Source: Voacanga thouarsii (lineage: Eukaryota; Streptophyta; Magnoliopsida; Gentianales; Apocynaceae). From it: a DNA stretch of 64,000 nucleotides. Made by a program: the position numbers and the translations under genes. Numbering within the stretch: position 1 is the first letter of the stretch; every line of letters starts with the position of its first letter. Where the stretch lies: NCBI GenBank assembly GCA_026120185.1, contig JANUWF010001783.1, positions 6,231,001 through 6,295,000 of the forward strand, given 5' to 3'. The notes under the pieces were generated by a model, which was given only the letters and a program-made list of their open reading frames with translations, had not been told where the DNA came from and made no database searches. Shown here piece by piece: positions 36,322-48,362 of the stretch.

Positions 36322-36631
36322 TGTTAGCCCAAAGGGCTTTCTCTTGTATTTTGATAAATGACAAATATTGATGTGGACTAACATGTGTGATTTGCATGTG
36401 ATAAGATTTTTGGATTATGGCATGTTTGACCACGGTTCTTCTAGTCATAAAAATAGGATTGCAAAGCAACTCATAGATAATGAAGTTCAAGAAGAATTGA
36501 TCAAGTTAAGATCCTATCTAAAGAAGTTGTATACCATAAAGATTTTTGAAGAATCGTAGACTAGGAAATTATGGTTAAGATATTATTTGTATTTCCTATG
36601 TCTCTTCACCTTAAGTTCAATTTATTTGATG
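36322..36631 (+). repeat. Element B 3' LTR, truncated
   Basis: The first 310 bp match the B 5' LTR (5143-5228 joined to 6969-7185, which confirms B1 as an insertion). Similarity ends abruptly at about 36631, so some 1.1 kb of LTR and the outer TSD are lost. Confidence 0.9.
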
Positions 36632-36957
36632 GTTCAAATTCATTACCTACCTTATCTCAAAATTCCCAATTGGATTAAATTTTTTAGTGGAAAAAAGGCA
36701 GAATAGGAAATTTTGTAATAAGGCACAATTCAATTTGTTAAAATATTTTTTAACCAAAAGAAAAATGTTAGAGTTTGAAAGAATAAGAATTTTTGAGCTG
36801 TAAAAGTTCAAAATGCATCGATATGATTTTTTTTTAGTTGTATCAATATGTGTAACTTTTTGGACATTTAAAAAATTTTCCACTTTAATTTTAAAGGTTT
36901 AATTACATGTCATTTTTTCATATTATATATATATATATATATATTTATATGAATTTG
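36632..36957. other. Unassigned, with a short (TA)n run
   Basis: AT-rich sequence following the broken LTR, with TA repeats at about 36922-36945. A 78-codon minus-strand frame (36883-36647) has no recognisable domain. Confidence 0.4.
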
Positions 36958-37486
36958 CAGAAGGCTCTTATCGTGACACAGTGTCTGCACCTCCTATTAT
37001 GACATATGACACCATCTTTTTGTGACATGTGGTGCATTGAATTCAAATAATTTTTTAAAAAGAAAATGTGAAAGGTGATCTGAATTCATTGGATTCAAAT
37101 GAATATAATAAATAATAGTGATTTGTAAGGATTTAATACACTTTTGGAAAATTGTAAAGTTATAAATAAAATTTATCTGTTTAACGCATGCAAAAGGTTC
37201 TTGTTGTGACATCTGACAGCATCTGTAGCTCCTGTTGTGACATATGGCAGTGTTTTTTTTTTTTTTTTGTAACACATGATGTGTTAAATTCAAATGATTT
37301 TTTTAAAAAGAAAATGTGAAAGGTCACCTAAATTTATTGGATTTAGATGAATTTAATAATTATATATAATAGTGACTTGTAAGTATTTAATAAGCTTTTG
37401 AAAAATTGTAAAGTCATAAATAAAATTTATCTATTTCACGCGTTTTGTTTTATGTCCATTCGTGTAACACACGAGTATCAAACTAG
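36958..37486 (+). mobile_element. Possible non-autonomous Helitron 3' part with tandem repeat
   Basis: Two tandem copies of about 233 bp (from 36960 and 37193). The sequence ends with a perfect 6-bp hairpin TCGTGT-AAC-ACACGA (37460-37474), 8 nt, then CTAG at 37483-37486 followed by T. A short hairpin about 10 nt before CTRR with T after it is the Helitron 3' signature. I could not find a convincing 5' TC terminus, so the extent is open. Confidence 0.45.
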
Positions 37487-38351
37487 TTTAGATATAATAA
37501 TCTCATCTGATCAAGTGTAGTTGGTGCTTCTGCCATCTATAATTGTGCTAGAGTGAGGGTGGGTAGGAGAGGGGAAAGGGCTTTAGAGAAAAAGTTTTTG
37601 ACAGATTCAAGTTAGATACATTTTTATAGTGATAATGCCACCCTGCCTTGATTTGACCTGCTAGTTTGTCTCAACTTCGAGTCATTGGTCCGGTTTTGGC
37701 AGGTGACATTGCTAGAGGCCTAGAGATATTCTCCTGGCCTAGAGAACAAATTTTTAGTAAATTATTATACATGTTCTACAATTGTTCTTAAAAAATATTA
37801 GTTTAAATTTTTTTAGACATGAATATAGGAGTACACCCTAAATACTAAATATAAGAACAATATTAAAGGTTTTTCTTGTTTAGTCTTTATTACCAATTTC
37901 TAAATTTAGTAAATTATGTTTTTATTACATGTATGTGGTTGATATAGTTTTGCTTTTGCTTGTGATGAAAAAGGATCTATTCACTTTATCAAAAATGAAA
38001 CAATTTTTCCCCCTTTGAGAAGGGAAATAGAGTTATAAATCTTCATCATTTAAAAAGTAAGAACAATATTTTCCAATTACAGAAAATTGAGTTCATCTTT
38101 TACTATCTACTATTTTTGTTAGACATTTTTCAATAAAGGTTGGATTCTTAAATCATTAAAGTATGAATAAAATGCTCAGTTATTATAATTTTATCTCAAA
38201 AGATCATATTACAAGTTTCTAAAACTAGTTACAATTATTTTGAGAACTTAAGAGTGAGCATTTGAAATGAATTGGTGGGAAGCGAAATAACAATTGTGAA
38301 TAGTTTAATACTTAACTGAGAGTATAATCCGAAACATGGTTCACAAGTAGT
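37487..38351. other. Unassigned region
   Basis: Mixed AT-rich DNA without open frames of note. Nothing recognised; probably old repeat debris. Confidence 0.4.
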
Positions 38352-39085
38352 GAATAAATGCTGCACCAATTTGAGATCCTTAGAGGAGAATCATTGAATT
38401 TGAGTCCTCTTCCAAATTGTAAATGTGAGCCTACATGTAATTACCTTGCACTTCCAACAATTAAAGCCATTAGTGATGTAGATTTTGTCATCTGTTTTAT
38501 AAAATGCCTTAAAGAGGAGTACAATGGAATCAAACTATAGGTACTTTTAAGACGACATTTTCCTACTATGAATCAAGATTTTTTGATGGGTTTTTACACA
38601 TGAAAGATTAGTTAATTACAACTATATATCTTGATGCTTTCCAATTGTTTGATGCTAAAAATATTATGGTTGATCAATCTGACCCGTTTAACGAAAACTT
38701 GAATGGAAGAAACATGAATAGTCAGTCAAAAGTGCTTAATAGGAATATAAATGGATGAAATATGATTATTTCTAGCAATCCAGTGAATCATACTTTTAAG
38801 AAGTTCAATAATCAAAATAAAAAGCTGTTGTAATACACTTTTTGTGGAATGAAAGGGCACACTGTAGATGGATGTTACAAGAAGCATGAGTTTCCTCTTT
38901 GATATAAGGCTAAAACCAATAGAAATTAAAATGGCTTCATGCATCAGGCAAATGCTGTGGTTGAAGCAAACAATGTAGGGAATCAATTCAAAAGGAATGT
39001 TCAGACTAGAACTTCTACTGTTGATAATCAAGTAGTATCAACATTGGCTAAATATGATTCAATCACATCATATTACACTTGATGG
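38352..39085 (+). pseudogene. Decayed Ty1/copia gag fragment
   Basis: Shifted frames together show the copia Gag order: LHQFEILRGESLNLSPLPNC, the Cys-containing CKCEPTCNYL, FIKCLKEEYNGIKL (38490), then a zinc knuckle with FCGMKGHTVDGCYKKHEFP (about 38835), whose first Cys is Tyr. Many stops. No pol or LTR is attached, and the fragment ends at the (TA)n run. It belongs to another copia family than B or D. Confidence 0.75.
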
Positions 39086-39098
39086 CAATATCATTATA

Positions 39099-39099
<1 letters not shown>

Positions 39100-39149
<50 letters not shown>
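39100..39149. repeat. (TA)n microsatellite
   Basis: About 25 TA repeats in an unbroken run. Confidence 0.98.
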
Positions 39150-39152
<3 letters not shown>

Positions 39153-40419
39153 AAAACTAAAGGATGGACAGGGTGAGGCAGGACATGTTGGGGACAATAT
39201 AACTCTTGTCTCTGGCTGGGGAATCTCTAGCCTAGTAGAGCTGGTATAGGTCAAATCCCTGACATAAGTGGGAAAATTAACATCCCTACGCAAAATTGAA
39301 AGCCAAAAAGATTTGCCCAAAGAAAGCAATAAAGGCATTAAGAGTGCTATGTTTCTTTGTTTTTTTTAACATCAAGAGAAATAAAAAGGCAAAAAACGAA
39401 GCCCAAGGATATAAAAATGACTTGTAAGAGGATAAAAATATGAAAAAAATATTGACTTTCTTAAGAATCCTTTCTTACTTATTGTTTAAATAATATTTAT
39501 ATTAGATATATTTTTTAAACAAAAATTAATAGAAAATATTCAAAAGATAATTAAAAACTGCGGATTGATGATAGTGCTTGTATGCATATTATCCAAAGGA
39601 CAAATCATTTTTAGTTTATAGCAATCAATACTTTATTTACTGTTTTCTTGTTAAATTGTCTTCCAAAAAATGAGATGTGAAGAAAATAAATTTGAGAATA
39701 GTACTATGTAATTCATTAAATAATTTTTATTTTTAAAAAATTGTTATATATTCACGACACATCATATTCTCTCTTTGACCGCACATGAGCTACTTTGATT
39801 CTACATAATTTATATTTTTTATTATTTTAAAAAAATTATTTAAAAAATCTAAATTGTTACGAGCAAATTTGCCCAACATAACACTTTCATTTTCCTACCA
39901 ATCTTTTAGTGGTGAAAGAATGTTGCCATTAATATAGGATTAGCTACTAGAATCATTTTTGAATGTGATGAATGAAGGCTACACCACATGAAATTGTGCT
40001 CCTCCAATCCTAAAATAAAAAAGATTGCATCTTGACTTTGACTTTTTGAAATGTTGGTCCTTATCAAGTGTATGTCTTTCTGTCTCCAAAAGAATATATA
40101 ATCAAACCCATCAGTAATTTAGGATGTATGTGTGGAGAAAGTGGGAGCAGACCTTTGTGTATTTTCTTTATTAATGTGGTTCCCTTCAATGCCATTACCA
40201 TACTTTTGATAGTTGTAAAAAGGACCTCTTAACTAAAGACTTCTTCACTGTGATACACATGATCATAAAAATGCAGTTAAATATTAAACCCTGCTTCCAT
40301 AATAATTTATCAAGAGCAAAAATCACATCCCACTGGGAGAAGAGAATTGGCATAGTAGAACAGAGTCATTTTGTTAAGAGCTTACCCTCATAATATACTT
40401 TTTGTAGTTTGATTTTACC
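39150..40419. other. Unassigned region
   Basis: AT-rich. A minus-strand frame at 39338-39063 holds PQPETRVILSPTCPASPCPS but matches no family I can name. The rest has no open frames. Confidence 0.4.
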
Positions 40420-40860
40420 CTATGTTTGGCTAGGATGAAAATTTCCATGTTCGATTGGGGTCAAAAGTAGAAGTATTTGATGAGGGGAAGTAAATATAAA
40501 AATAAATAGGGAAACCTCTTGTTTGATTAGATATAAATGTAAAAAGAAAGTAAATTAGGGGGGAGGGGGTGTAGCACCCTTTCCACATAAGCAAATATTC
40601 CCCTCCAAAAATAAATAATATTGAAAGACAAATGTATTTTTAATTCATATTTTTCAATGGTTAAAATAATAAATGTAATGGATATAATTGTAAATTTAAT
40701 GCAATAAGGAATATTTCATTTACTTCCCTCTCATCTCAACCAAACAAGATGCAAGTAAATCCAATTTATATCCCTTATTAGAAGTATAATTGCCACTCCC
40801 CCTCCCCCTTCCCCTCTCTCTTCCTGTTTGTGAACCAAAACAAAGCATTACTCCCTTTTC
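40420..40860. mobile_element. Possible MITE-like sequence
   Basis: The edges carry related inverted strings (ATGTTTGGCTAGG left, TGGTTCACAAACAGG when the right edge is reverse-complemented), and an inner pair around GGGGAAGTAAAT and ATTTACTTCCCTC. About 440 bp, non-coding. No clean TSD, so the call is tentative. Confidence 0.3.
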
Positions 40861-42493
40861 ATGAAAGAATATCTAGGTAGGCTCTCACTTCTTTCAATTT
40901 TGAAATTCTATCTTTCTTTTGTTTTTATTCTACTTATTTTTTGGTAGCATGTAGAGTTTTTTTGACTTTTCATAAGCCTTCCCAACAATTGATAGCAGTT
41001 TGTTGTCTCTCCTGACTCATCCTATCCAAGGAGTCTCCTGCAGTTCTAGTGAATTTCTATTTTGACATATGGATATATCTTTAGTTATTCAATGTATTTA
41101 CTCTGGGACATATAATATAACATGCTAAAGTTAAGATGTTATTCTACCATTCCTTCATAGGTATGGGAAGTGAGGTTCTAGAAGACAATTTCTTCAAACT
41201 TGGGAAGACAGATCATTGATATCTTCATAAAGAGTTATGCTTGTATGTATCATGTTGTACTAGAAAATAGTGAAGATGTTCTAAAAGCTTTCAAGAAGTA
41301 TGCAAAATTATAAGTGCATTTCAATAACTTTTCACTTTTGTATCATCAATAAACTCTAATGGTATGCACACTTATGGAGTAGTAGTTTTCTGTTCTATAT
41401 ACTACATGTAAAGTTGATGTTTGAGATTCACCCAAATTGCCTTCTTTTTCTTTATTGTTTATTTTTCACAAATAAACCTCAAAATATAAGATGAACTAGT
41501 TGAATTTCACTTTTGTAAGGGAACAATATATTTTCATTGTTCTCATCCGCAGAACTATAGGTAGCTAATCCTTTATGCATCAATTTAGCACTTTAGAATT
41601 GGTCACAATATAACCTTTAATGAACTGTTATTACTACTGTTCTTGAACTGTTTGAATTGACACTTTCCAAACATAACTAATGGCTACCCTGTACTCTGAT
41701 GTTGGCAATTCTGGAACTTGGACCACAGAGCAAGTAATTGGATGGAGGTATTGTTTAGCTTGTCTATTCTAAAAATGCTTTACTTGCATATACCATTGCC
41801 AAGAGGGAATTAAATAATTTTTTTTATGTACTCTATAAAAACTTCAATTAGTAAGAAATTGAAGATGAGATATTTGCACTGTATTTTGCATTTAGGAAGC
41901 AATCTAAGATTTGATTTTTTTTTTTAATTTTTACTTCTCTGTGTGTGTTTTTTACATGCTTTGTGTGAGTGTCAACACTGCTTTGTGAAAACTTTCATGC
42001 ACAACTGACAAAACATTCTATACGCAGTCCCATAGCTTGGGTGTTATGGAAAATATAGTGAGAAAGTATATTGCTAAAAACTTGGGCAATTGTATTGCAT
42101 TTGTCACTGGAACTATATCCAGATGGAAAATGTTCATCAACATTGGCACAAAGGAAAAAGAAAGGAAAAAGGGAACTTATCAATCTACATTGCATTCTTA
42201 TGGTGCTAGATTTCATAAGATATGCTAGTAGCAGTATTTTGTACTATTTGATTATTCAGTTTTCTAATAGAATGCTTATATTTGCAAGATTTCACCTTAA
42301 TTTCTAAGGCTATGCATTGACACCATAAAATATTACAGTTAAGTTTGCAAGACTTCCATTATTACTATGAAAATTTTGACGGTACAATTATATGAATGAA
42401 AAAGAATGGCAAACTGAACAAATTATAGACAATTAAATCTTGGTAAATTGGTGAAATTGTAAATTTATATAAAATCTCGTTAATGAAAATGAT
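40861..42493. other. Unassigned region, possible old gene or repeat debris
   Basis: Short open stretches such as 41183-41310 and 42037-42228 (plus) exist, but none extends or carries a known motif. I cannot support a gene here. Confidence 0.4.
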
Positions 42494-42598
42494 TGACTAT
42501 CTAAAATTTTAAATTTTGCACTTAAATTAAAAAAATGTCCAGAAGTAGCATTCATATTATTGAAATGTCCCGGTCTTTCACTTCTGTCAAATTTAACT

Positions 42599-42930
42599 GT
42601 TTAACCATTTTTTTCGTCGATCACGTGATGTTTTTGTGATGATATTTTTGTCCTTACATATTATTCCATAGGCGCAACTCTTTCCCTCTAATAGAATCGA
42701 CGACACAATTTCTAAAACACTTTTCTTCCTCAACACGTGATACTCTTATGAGGATATTTTTGTCAAGTTTGATTGTTTAACGACCATTTTCGTCGATCAT
42801 ATATGCTCTTGTGAGGACAATTTTGTCCGTACATATTATTCTATGGGTGTAACTCTTTCCCTCTAATAGAATTAATGATACAATTTCTAAAACACTTTTC
42901 TTCCTCAACATACCTCTGTTTTCAACCCCT
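42599..42930. repeat. 176-bp tandem duplication inside the inverted-repeat element
   Basis: GTTTAAC at 42599 recurs at 42775; the two units share TCGTCGATCA, ACATATTATTC and CTCTTTCCCTCTAATAGAAT in order. The first unit overlaps the left arm. Confidence 0.8.
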
Positions 42931-43006
42931 TCTACAAAAAAAAAAAAAAAAAAAAAAGCACTACAATTTGGAAATGCCCAGAAGTTGAAGTCTTCCATTG
43001 TTCACG

Positions 43007-43245
43007 TGCCATTATTGGAGGGTAAGCATATTTAGAACCTCATGGACTGATAAGAATTCTGTAAGAAGATTTGAAACTTATGGCAATGAACAAGTAAGTC
43101 TCAGTATTTTTCTACTACTGACAAAGCAAATATTCACTAGTTTTGTGTTTTATGTGAAGGGTAAAGGTCCAAGATGTGAATTTTGGGTGTGGATTGATCC
43201 TAAAATGTGTAGTAGATCTATGAAAATCATTCTCGACTTGTGGCG
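43007..43245 (+). pseudogene. Captured GRF-type zinc-finger gene fragment with intron
   Basis: The frame reads CHYWRVSIFRTSWTDKNSVR then RFETYGNEQ, stops being domain-like from 43094, and resumes at 43160 with GKGPRCEFWVWIDPKMCSRS. Together this matches plant GRF zinc fingers (CxCG..RTSWT..NPGRRF ... C.FW.W.D). GTAAGT at 43094 and AG at 43158-43159 delimit a phase-0 intron of 66 bp whose length keeps the frame open. The first Cys pair and the PGRRF core (SVRRF) are degraded. GRF fingers occur in nucleic-acid-binding host proteins, so this is probably a host fragment. Confidence 0.65.
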
Positions 43246-43442
43246 AATTCGTTTGTTTTTTCTTTTTTTTAATGGACAAAAATACCTTTAAAAGATGTCA
43301 TGTGATAGTCATGTGATCGACAAAAAAGGTGGTTAAATGGTCAAATTTGATAGAAGTGTAAGATTGAGACATTTTAATAGTATAAGTGCTACATCTAGAT
43401 GTTTTTTAGTTTAGGTGCAAAACATGAAATTTTAGACAGTTC

Positions 43443-43898
43443 AGGTGCTACTTGGATTTTTTGCCCTAATCTTCTCAAATTCATCATTCTTCTCATCAAT
43501 CCTTAACTCACAACTAGTACTCCAATCAATAATCTAATCCAATTCATCATTCTTCCTATCAATCTACAATCTATTCAACAAATATTCAGGCCATTCACCA
43601 TTCTTCCTGTCAATGACCATATCTTGATAGTTAATCATGCTTCCCAGCTTCCAATTAGCATGATCCAATTCTTGTAGCTCCTTCACTCCTGCAGTAGATT
43701 ATGCTGCAAAATCATAGAAACTAGCCTACCTTGGTGCATCGTGCATCAACAGTTAAATTGTCTTCTACCTTTTGGTATTTGAATAACTGCCTCCACCCCG
43801 AATTTTCTCCCTAAACGTAGCTGAATAGGTTCTCTTAACCTTTTGTTGAACGCTAGTAGTGTAGCCTAAAAGTTTTTGATATTCTTCAACTTTTAGTG
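43443..43898. other. Unassigned region
   Basis: CT-rich on the plus strand, with repeated TTCATCATTCTTC strings near 43480, 43545 and 43590. No gene recognised. Confidence 0.4.
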
Positions 43899-44740
43899 TG
43901 TTAGATTTGACTTGTTTATCTCTTGTGATTTTGTTAAACTTCTTGTTAAAATTATATTAGTTTGATAGATAATAATATAAATAGTCTAACAACACAAAAT
44001 TTAGTAACGCAGTTTGGTTAACAAGCCTGCGTCTGCAAGTCCTTGACCAGTAAAAAGAATCTACTAAATTTTAACAAAAGTTACAATAACAACACTTATC
44101 TCAATTCACCATGTGCTCCTAATGGAATCTAATAGAACATAATACGTTGCTCTTTCTATCAAACTTGTAGAAGACTATTATTGAACTCAACCCAGCATGA
44201 TTGATCTCCCATCAACCATTATTGTAAAAACTCAATAGGACTTCATTTGACTTGAGCCTTTCCAACCTAAAAGGTAATGGTTTTGAAGAATAGTCTAATT
44301 TAAGTCCGACTAAATAGTTGAATAACAGTAGAAGCAAAAATACTTGAATTACTATTATAACAGACCAACAGAAACACACTAACACCAATAGTAGTTGCAA
44401 TAGATCATTCACAAAATGTTATCTCATAAAACTCAGTCACTCTATATGCATAGAAATTTTGTGCGTATGATCACTCAGATTTTCTTCTCTAGCACATACA
44501 TCTTCTTTAAATTAGTTTTATTTATATTTCAAACACACGCATTTTTACTCGCATTAGGAAACTACTAAAAATGCAAACTCTTCCTATGTTTTCTTAGTTA
44601 ACCGTAGTTTCTTTCCTTCTCAAAGTTAACCTCTATAGAATAAAATCCTTGTAATTTATCTCCAAGATACTCTAATTAAATCTATTACAAATATTAGCTA
44701 GATCTTAGTTAGATATTTTTCCAAAGTCTTCTACAAATAG
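43899..44740 (-). repeat. Element C copia LTR, left piece
   Basis: Starts TGTTAGATTTG on the plus strand, the complement of an LTR end CTAACA. On the minus strand it contains a TATA-like AAATATAAATA (about 44518) and near 44010 the AACCAAACTGCGTTA string, a common copia LTR 3' motif. It is cut at 44740 by element D and resumes at 53963. Confidence 0.65.
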
Positions 44741-46602
44741 TGTTGGAGAATATGCACTTTAGACTAGTTTATCAGATGTAATTATCGAATTTATTAACAA
44801 AAAAATTTATTCTCAAAATTTGTTTGTGAATTTACATTTTATTTGTGCGCATTTTCATTTAGAAAGGACCTATTGTATCTAAGTAAGTGATCTATGTAAA
44901 TGGTGGTCTTTTATAGTAAGATATGGATCACAAGTTACTTAACACATAAATATTTGTTCTTAACTAATTGATGAGAATGGGAATCTCATCATGTATAAGT
45001 TATTGTGTTATGAATTTCAAATGGAGAATGGATTACCTTTAGCCAGTGTGTAGTCCACTCACTTCATAGCATGAGCGTATTTTGAATACGTAGAACATGA
45101 CCTGTAATAGTAGTTTCTAAAAAATACTATTTAAAAAAAAATCCAGACTATTATTGCTACAACGTGGACTAATACTCTACTACTTGAGTATGAGTTGGTG
45201 GTTTGACGAAGCTAGAAGCATATACTTTGATATACTGTAGTTGAGGTTCTTTCGTAGAGCCGATATACTTGTATGCTGGGTATATGTGACTAGCTAGTTA
45301 TGATAGACTTGTACAAGATAACTTTTGCACTATATTACCCATTGTGACTGTTCAAATGATCTAATTATCCAGGGCTCTCGGGAACATTACTTGGATGTTT
45401 ACTTTGGGGTAGCTCCCTTGAAAAGTGAAAACATTCAAAGAGTCGTGGATCATTTGACTACAAGTCTAAGGATGGTAAATATCTTTTAGAAAGGTGTTAG
45501 TACACTATTCCTCTCTAAATGCACGGTAATACATAGAGAGGTATTTTAGTTATTATACCTGTATGTCGAAGACTTTGTTAACGCAGCATTGTCCTTGGGA
45601 TTAATATTTTCTCATGGTGATATTAAAAAATATTTAAAATGTAAAATATAGCTATTTATATAGCAAGAGTATTTTGATCATTTTAGTAGCCAAGATGATA
45701 TGTCTTTTGGTCACCGGAATAGCCCTTAAGTCCTGACAGATTTGGGTTAAGGAATTGGTCTTAATATTTATGGGTTTTATTTTATTTTATTAGTCTAATT
45801 TATTATTAGACTAGAATAAAATAAAAGGTTTGAGAGAGAGTATTTATTTTATCTAGTTTAATTGGTTAATTAATTATTTAGGGCCCAATGCCCAGATTGT
45901 ATAATTAGAAAATTAATCTGGATATAAACTAAATAAAAGGTATGATATTTTATATTGGTCTATTTGGGCTTTTTAATTATTTATTAGGCTGTTTAAGGAA
46001 GTCCAGAAAAAAATAATTGAGATTTATTATTTATGGGTGTTCAAGCCCAAGAATAAATAATTTTATTTGGCCCAATGAATAAGACCAAGGGTAAAATGAA
46101 ATTAAAAAATTAATTAATTAATTAAAATAAAGATAAAATAAAAATAAAAAATAACATGGAATGTATCTCGTATTGTTTTGCATGAAGGATAACAAAAAGC
46201 ATAGATGCTTTCTGTTTTCACGTAATTTGGAGGCTTTCTCTCAGGGAATGTGGAAAAGTAATGAAAAGCTCTGCATGCATTCGGTGAAGTGAGCTTTTCA
46301 ATTTTTCAATCATTCACAGAAACATAAAACCCAGCAAGCATTTCGACGGAGAGGCCTTCAAAGGCTTGTCAAGACTCAATCTTTAAGCTTTCACCGGCTG
46401 TGCTGCGGGCACCATTTCAGAAGATCAAAGACTTCACGTGAATGAGATGCAGTAGATGTTTACAAGGACATGATCCAATAGCCTCAAGTATCCTTGTACA
46501 GACATCTACACTAGTGCGAAGAGGGCCTTTCAATCACAGAGGTAAATTTTTCGTTTTCCTAGCATGCTTTCGTTTTGATGATTTTGGCCATTTTAATCTT
46601 CA
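44741..46602 (+). repeat. Element D 5' LTR
   Basis: Begins TGTTGGAGAATATGC and ends TTTTAATCTTCA. It aligns with 52106-53957 throughout. Confidence 0.93.
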
Positions 46603-46604
46603 GT

Positions 46605-46616
46605 TGGTATCAGAGC
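46605..46616 (+). other. Element D primer-binding site
   Basis: TGGTATCAGAGC followed by CATGG, perfect initiator Met-tRNA complement, 2 nt after the LTR. Confidence 0.95.
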
Positions 46617-48362
46617 CATGGTTTGGCAAATGTAGGAAGCATGCTAGGCTTAATTAAAACAAGAAAATATTTGTTTAGGTTGAAATCTGTGATCCTTTGT
46701 GTTTACTGGTATGGGTAGTCTTACTGTAAGCTTCGCGAGTGGAATAATAGGAATAATGTATTTTGATTATTTTCATAGATATCGAGTAAGCCCAGTATTT
46801 TTTAAGGGTATAGGCGATTGTTTGGATGAGTTTTGATTAAAAATAGAGGAGAAAATTACATCTAAAAGGCTTTTGAAACGCAAGAAATAATCTAGAGAAG
46901 ACACTATTGTAGCAGTCGCAAACCGAGTCGAGCCGAGCTGTCACTATGAGAGGATCCACGAGTCGAAGCCAACAACTGAGCCCGCTTCACGAGGACAACT
47001 TTCTTGCGGAAGCCAGCTACTTCCTTGCGGTTTCCGTGAGGAAGCTTTTCAATTTGCATTTTGCAAATTGAAGCCACGGTTAGCAATTTTGACCGCGGCT
47101 GGGGCGGGCACGAGCGGGTCACGGGCACCCACTTGGATCTAGCCCATGGGTTTTTCCATGGGCCATGATCCAGTGTGGCAGGTGCACTGGATCCGAATAA
47201 TTTTTTTTTTTATTTTTGGTCTCATACCAGGCGAAGTTAATTTTATTGCAATAGTTAATATTCTTTGAATATTTTGCATGAAAAATAATAGTAAAAGAAA
47301 TTTTAGGATTAAACAAGACATTAATTAATTAATGTATTTAATTCTATTATTTGGACACTTAAGTTAAAAGAATAGAAAAGCATGAAAACGTTTACAATTT
47401 TCTAACATGCTTATTTTTTTTTGTACTCTATGTGCGTGTTTTTTTAAAGACCAAAGTCTTTGGGAATTTTTAACAAAGAAAAATATTTTTCTTAATTCAA
47501 ATGGTTAATTTTAATTCGAACAAAAATTAATTCTTGGATATTTTCTCAACAGATTTTATCCTTGACATAGAAAATATTATGGATTTAGATATTTTTGTGA
47601 ATTAAAATAGAAAACCATTGTGATTGAATTTTAACAAGGAAAATTGTTTTTGTCAAATTAATCTTGAGATCAAAATCTCTTGAAAGTTTTATTGGAAAAT
47701 TTTGAAATTATTAAGTTTATTAACTTAAATAAAATTAATCCATGGAAAAATTTCTCAAAGGGTATAAACCTTGACATAGAAATATTTATGGGTTTAGATA
47801 TTTTATTTTGAGTTAAAAGAAAACTTAATTGAAATTTTCAAAAGATATTTTCTAAGAAAACCCTTAATTTAAGATATTAAGTGGCAGAGGGGTTCCAACG
47901 ACCCCATGGCTTCCATCACGATCCTCATTAGAGATCATGGGTCCCCTTGTGTCACCTTGGGAGTGAATCCGTATACGATGGAGATACCACAATGATCTAG
48001 AACTAATGGATAGATGTAATTAATAACCTAGGACACGTGCTATGATTGGCCAACCCACGTTGGAGGTTATAGTGCGAGGAATGTCCATAGGAAATGAGAA
48101 GAAACGGTCATCCCACGATGGAGTTATTTTTTAGATCATTACCTAGAAGAAAAAATAATTTGTTGTGGTTAATACACTTAGTTTAGAAAACTGTTAATCT
48201 TCCCAAGAAGCTATATTAATTTTTCTAAGAGCAAAATTAATCATATTAAAGATAATAGTGATATGGTTAACTATTATCGGATTTAATATGAGGATAAAGT
48301 CACAAATTATTATTGTTTTTTTAACAAACTGAATTTTCTTTTTTTTTTTCGATATTTCAGAA
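46617..48362 (+). other. Element D long untranslated leader
   Basis: About 1.75 kb between the priming site and gag with no coding domain. It includes a GC-richer patch (46910-47190). It ends with a polypyrimidine run and TTTCAG at 48355-48360, a good 3' splice-site match just before gag, so part of it may be an intron. Confidence 0.6.

Larger units (their letters stand above)
5143..36631 (+). mobile_element. Element B: SIRE/Maximus-like Ty1/copia retrotransposon, nested host
   Basis: The 5' LTR starts at 5143 (or 4980) with TGTTAGCC and ends near 8286, followed by a Met-tRNA priming site, gag, protease, integrase, RT, RNase H, an extra ORF, a purine tract and a 3' LTR starting at 36322 that is cut off at 36631. 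The order integrase before RT is diagnostic of Ty1/copia. The long gag with coiled coil and zinc knuckles, and the extra ORF after RNase H, fit the SIRE/Maximus lineage (inference). Removing the nested insertions (5229-6968, 8997-14836, 18744-32813) leaves roughly 10 kb. All reading frames carry stops or frameshifts. Confidence 0.85.
42494..43442. mobile_element. Terminal-inverted-repeat element carrying a GRF-finger fragment
   Basis: The arms 42494-42640 and 43296-43442 are imperfect inverted repeats of about 147 bp, sharing TGCAC, TCAAATTT, GTTAAA-CC and TCGATCAC blocks in mirrored order. Between them lie a tandem duplication, an A-run (about 42937-42957) and a captured gene fragment. Long inverted arms with host gene pieces fit a Mutator-like (Pack-type) element; the right arm seems to extend about 25 bp further than the left, and I found no 9-bp TSD, so superfamily is inference. 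Confidence 0.6.

Noticed and set aside
39063..39338. 91-codon minus-strand frame with Tyr/Ile repeats
   Set aside because: Half of it is the (TA)n microsatellite; the rest matches no family I recognise.
42037..42307. Two overlapping plus-strand frames that look mildly protein-like
   Set aside because: Neither extends, both lack a known motif, and the frames overlap each other; not enough to call a gene.
46904..47128. 74-codon minus-strand frame in the element D leader
   Set aside because: Antisense to the element, in a GC-richer leader patch, with no motif; probably chance.
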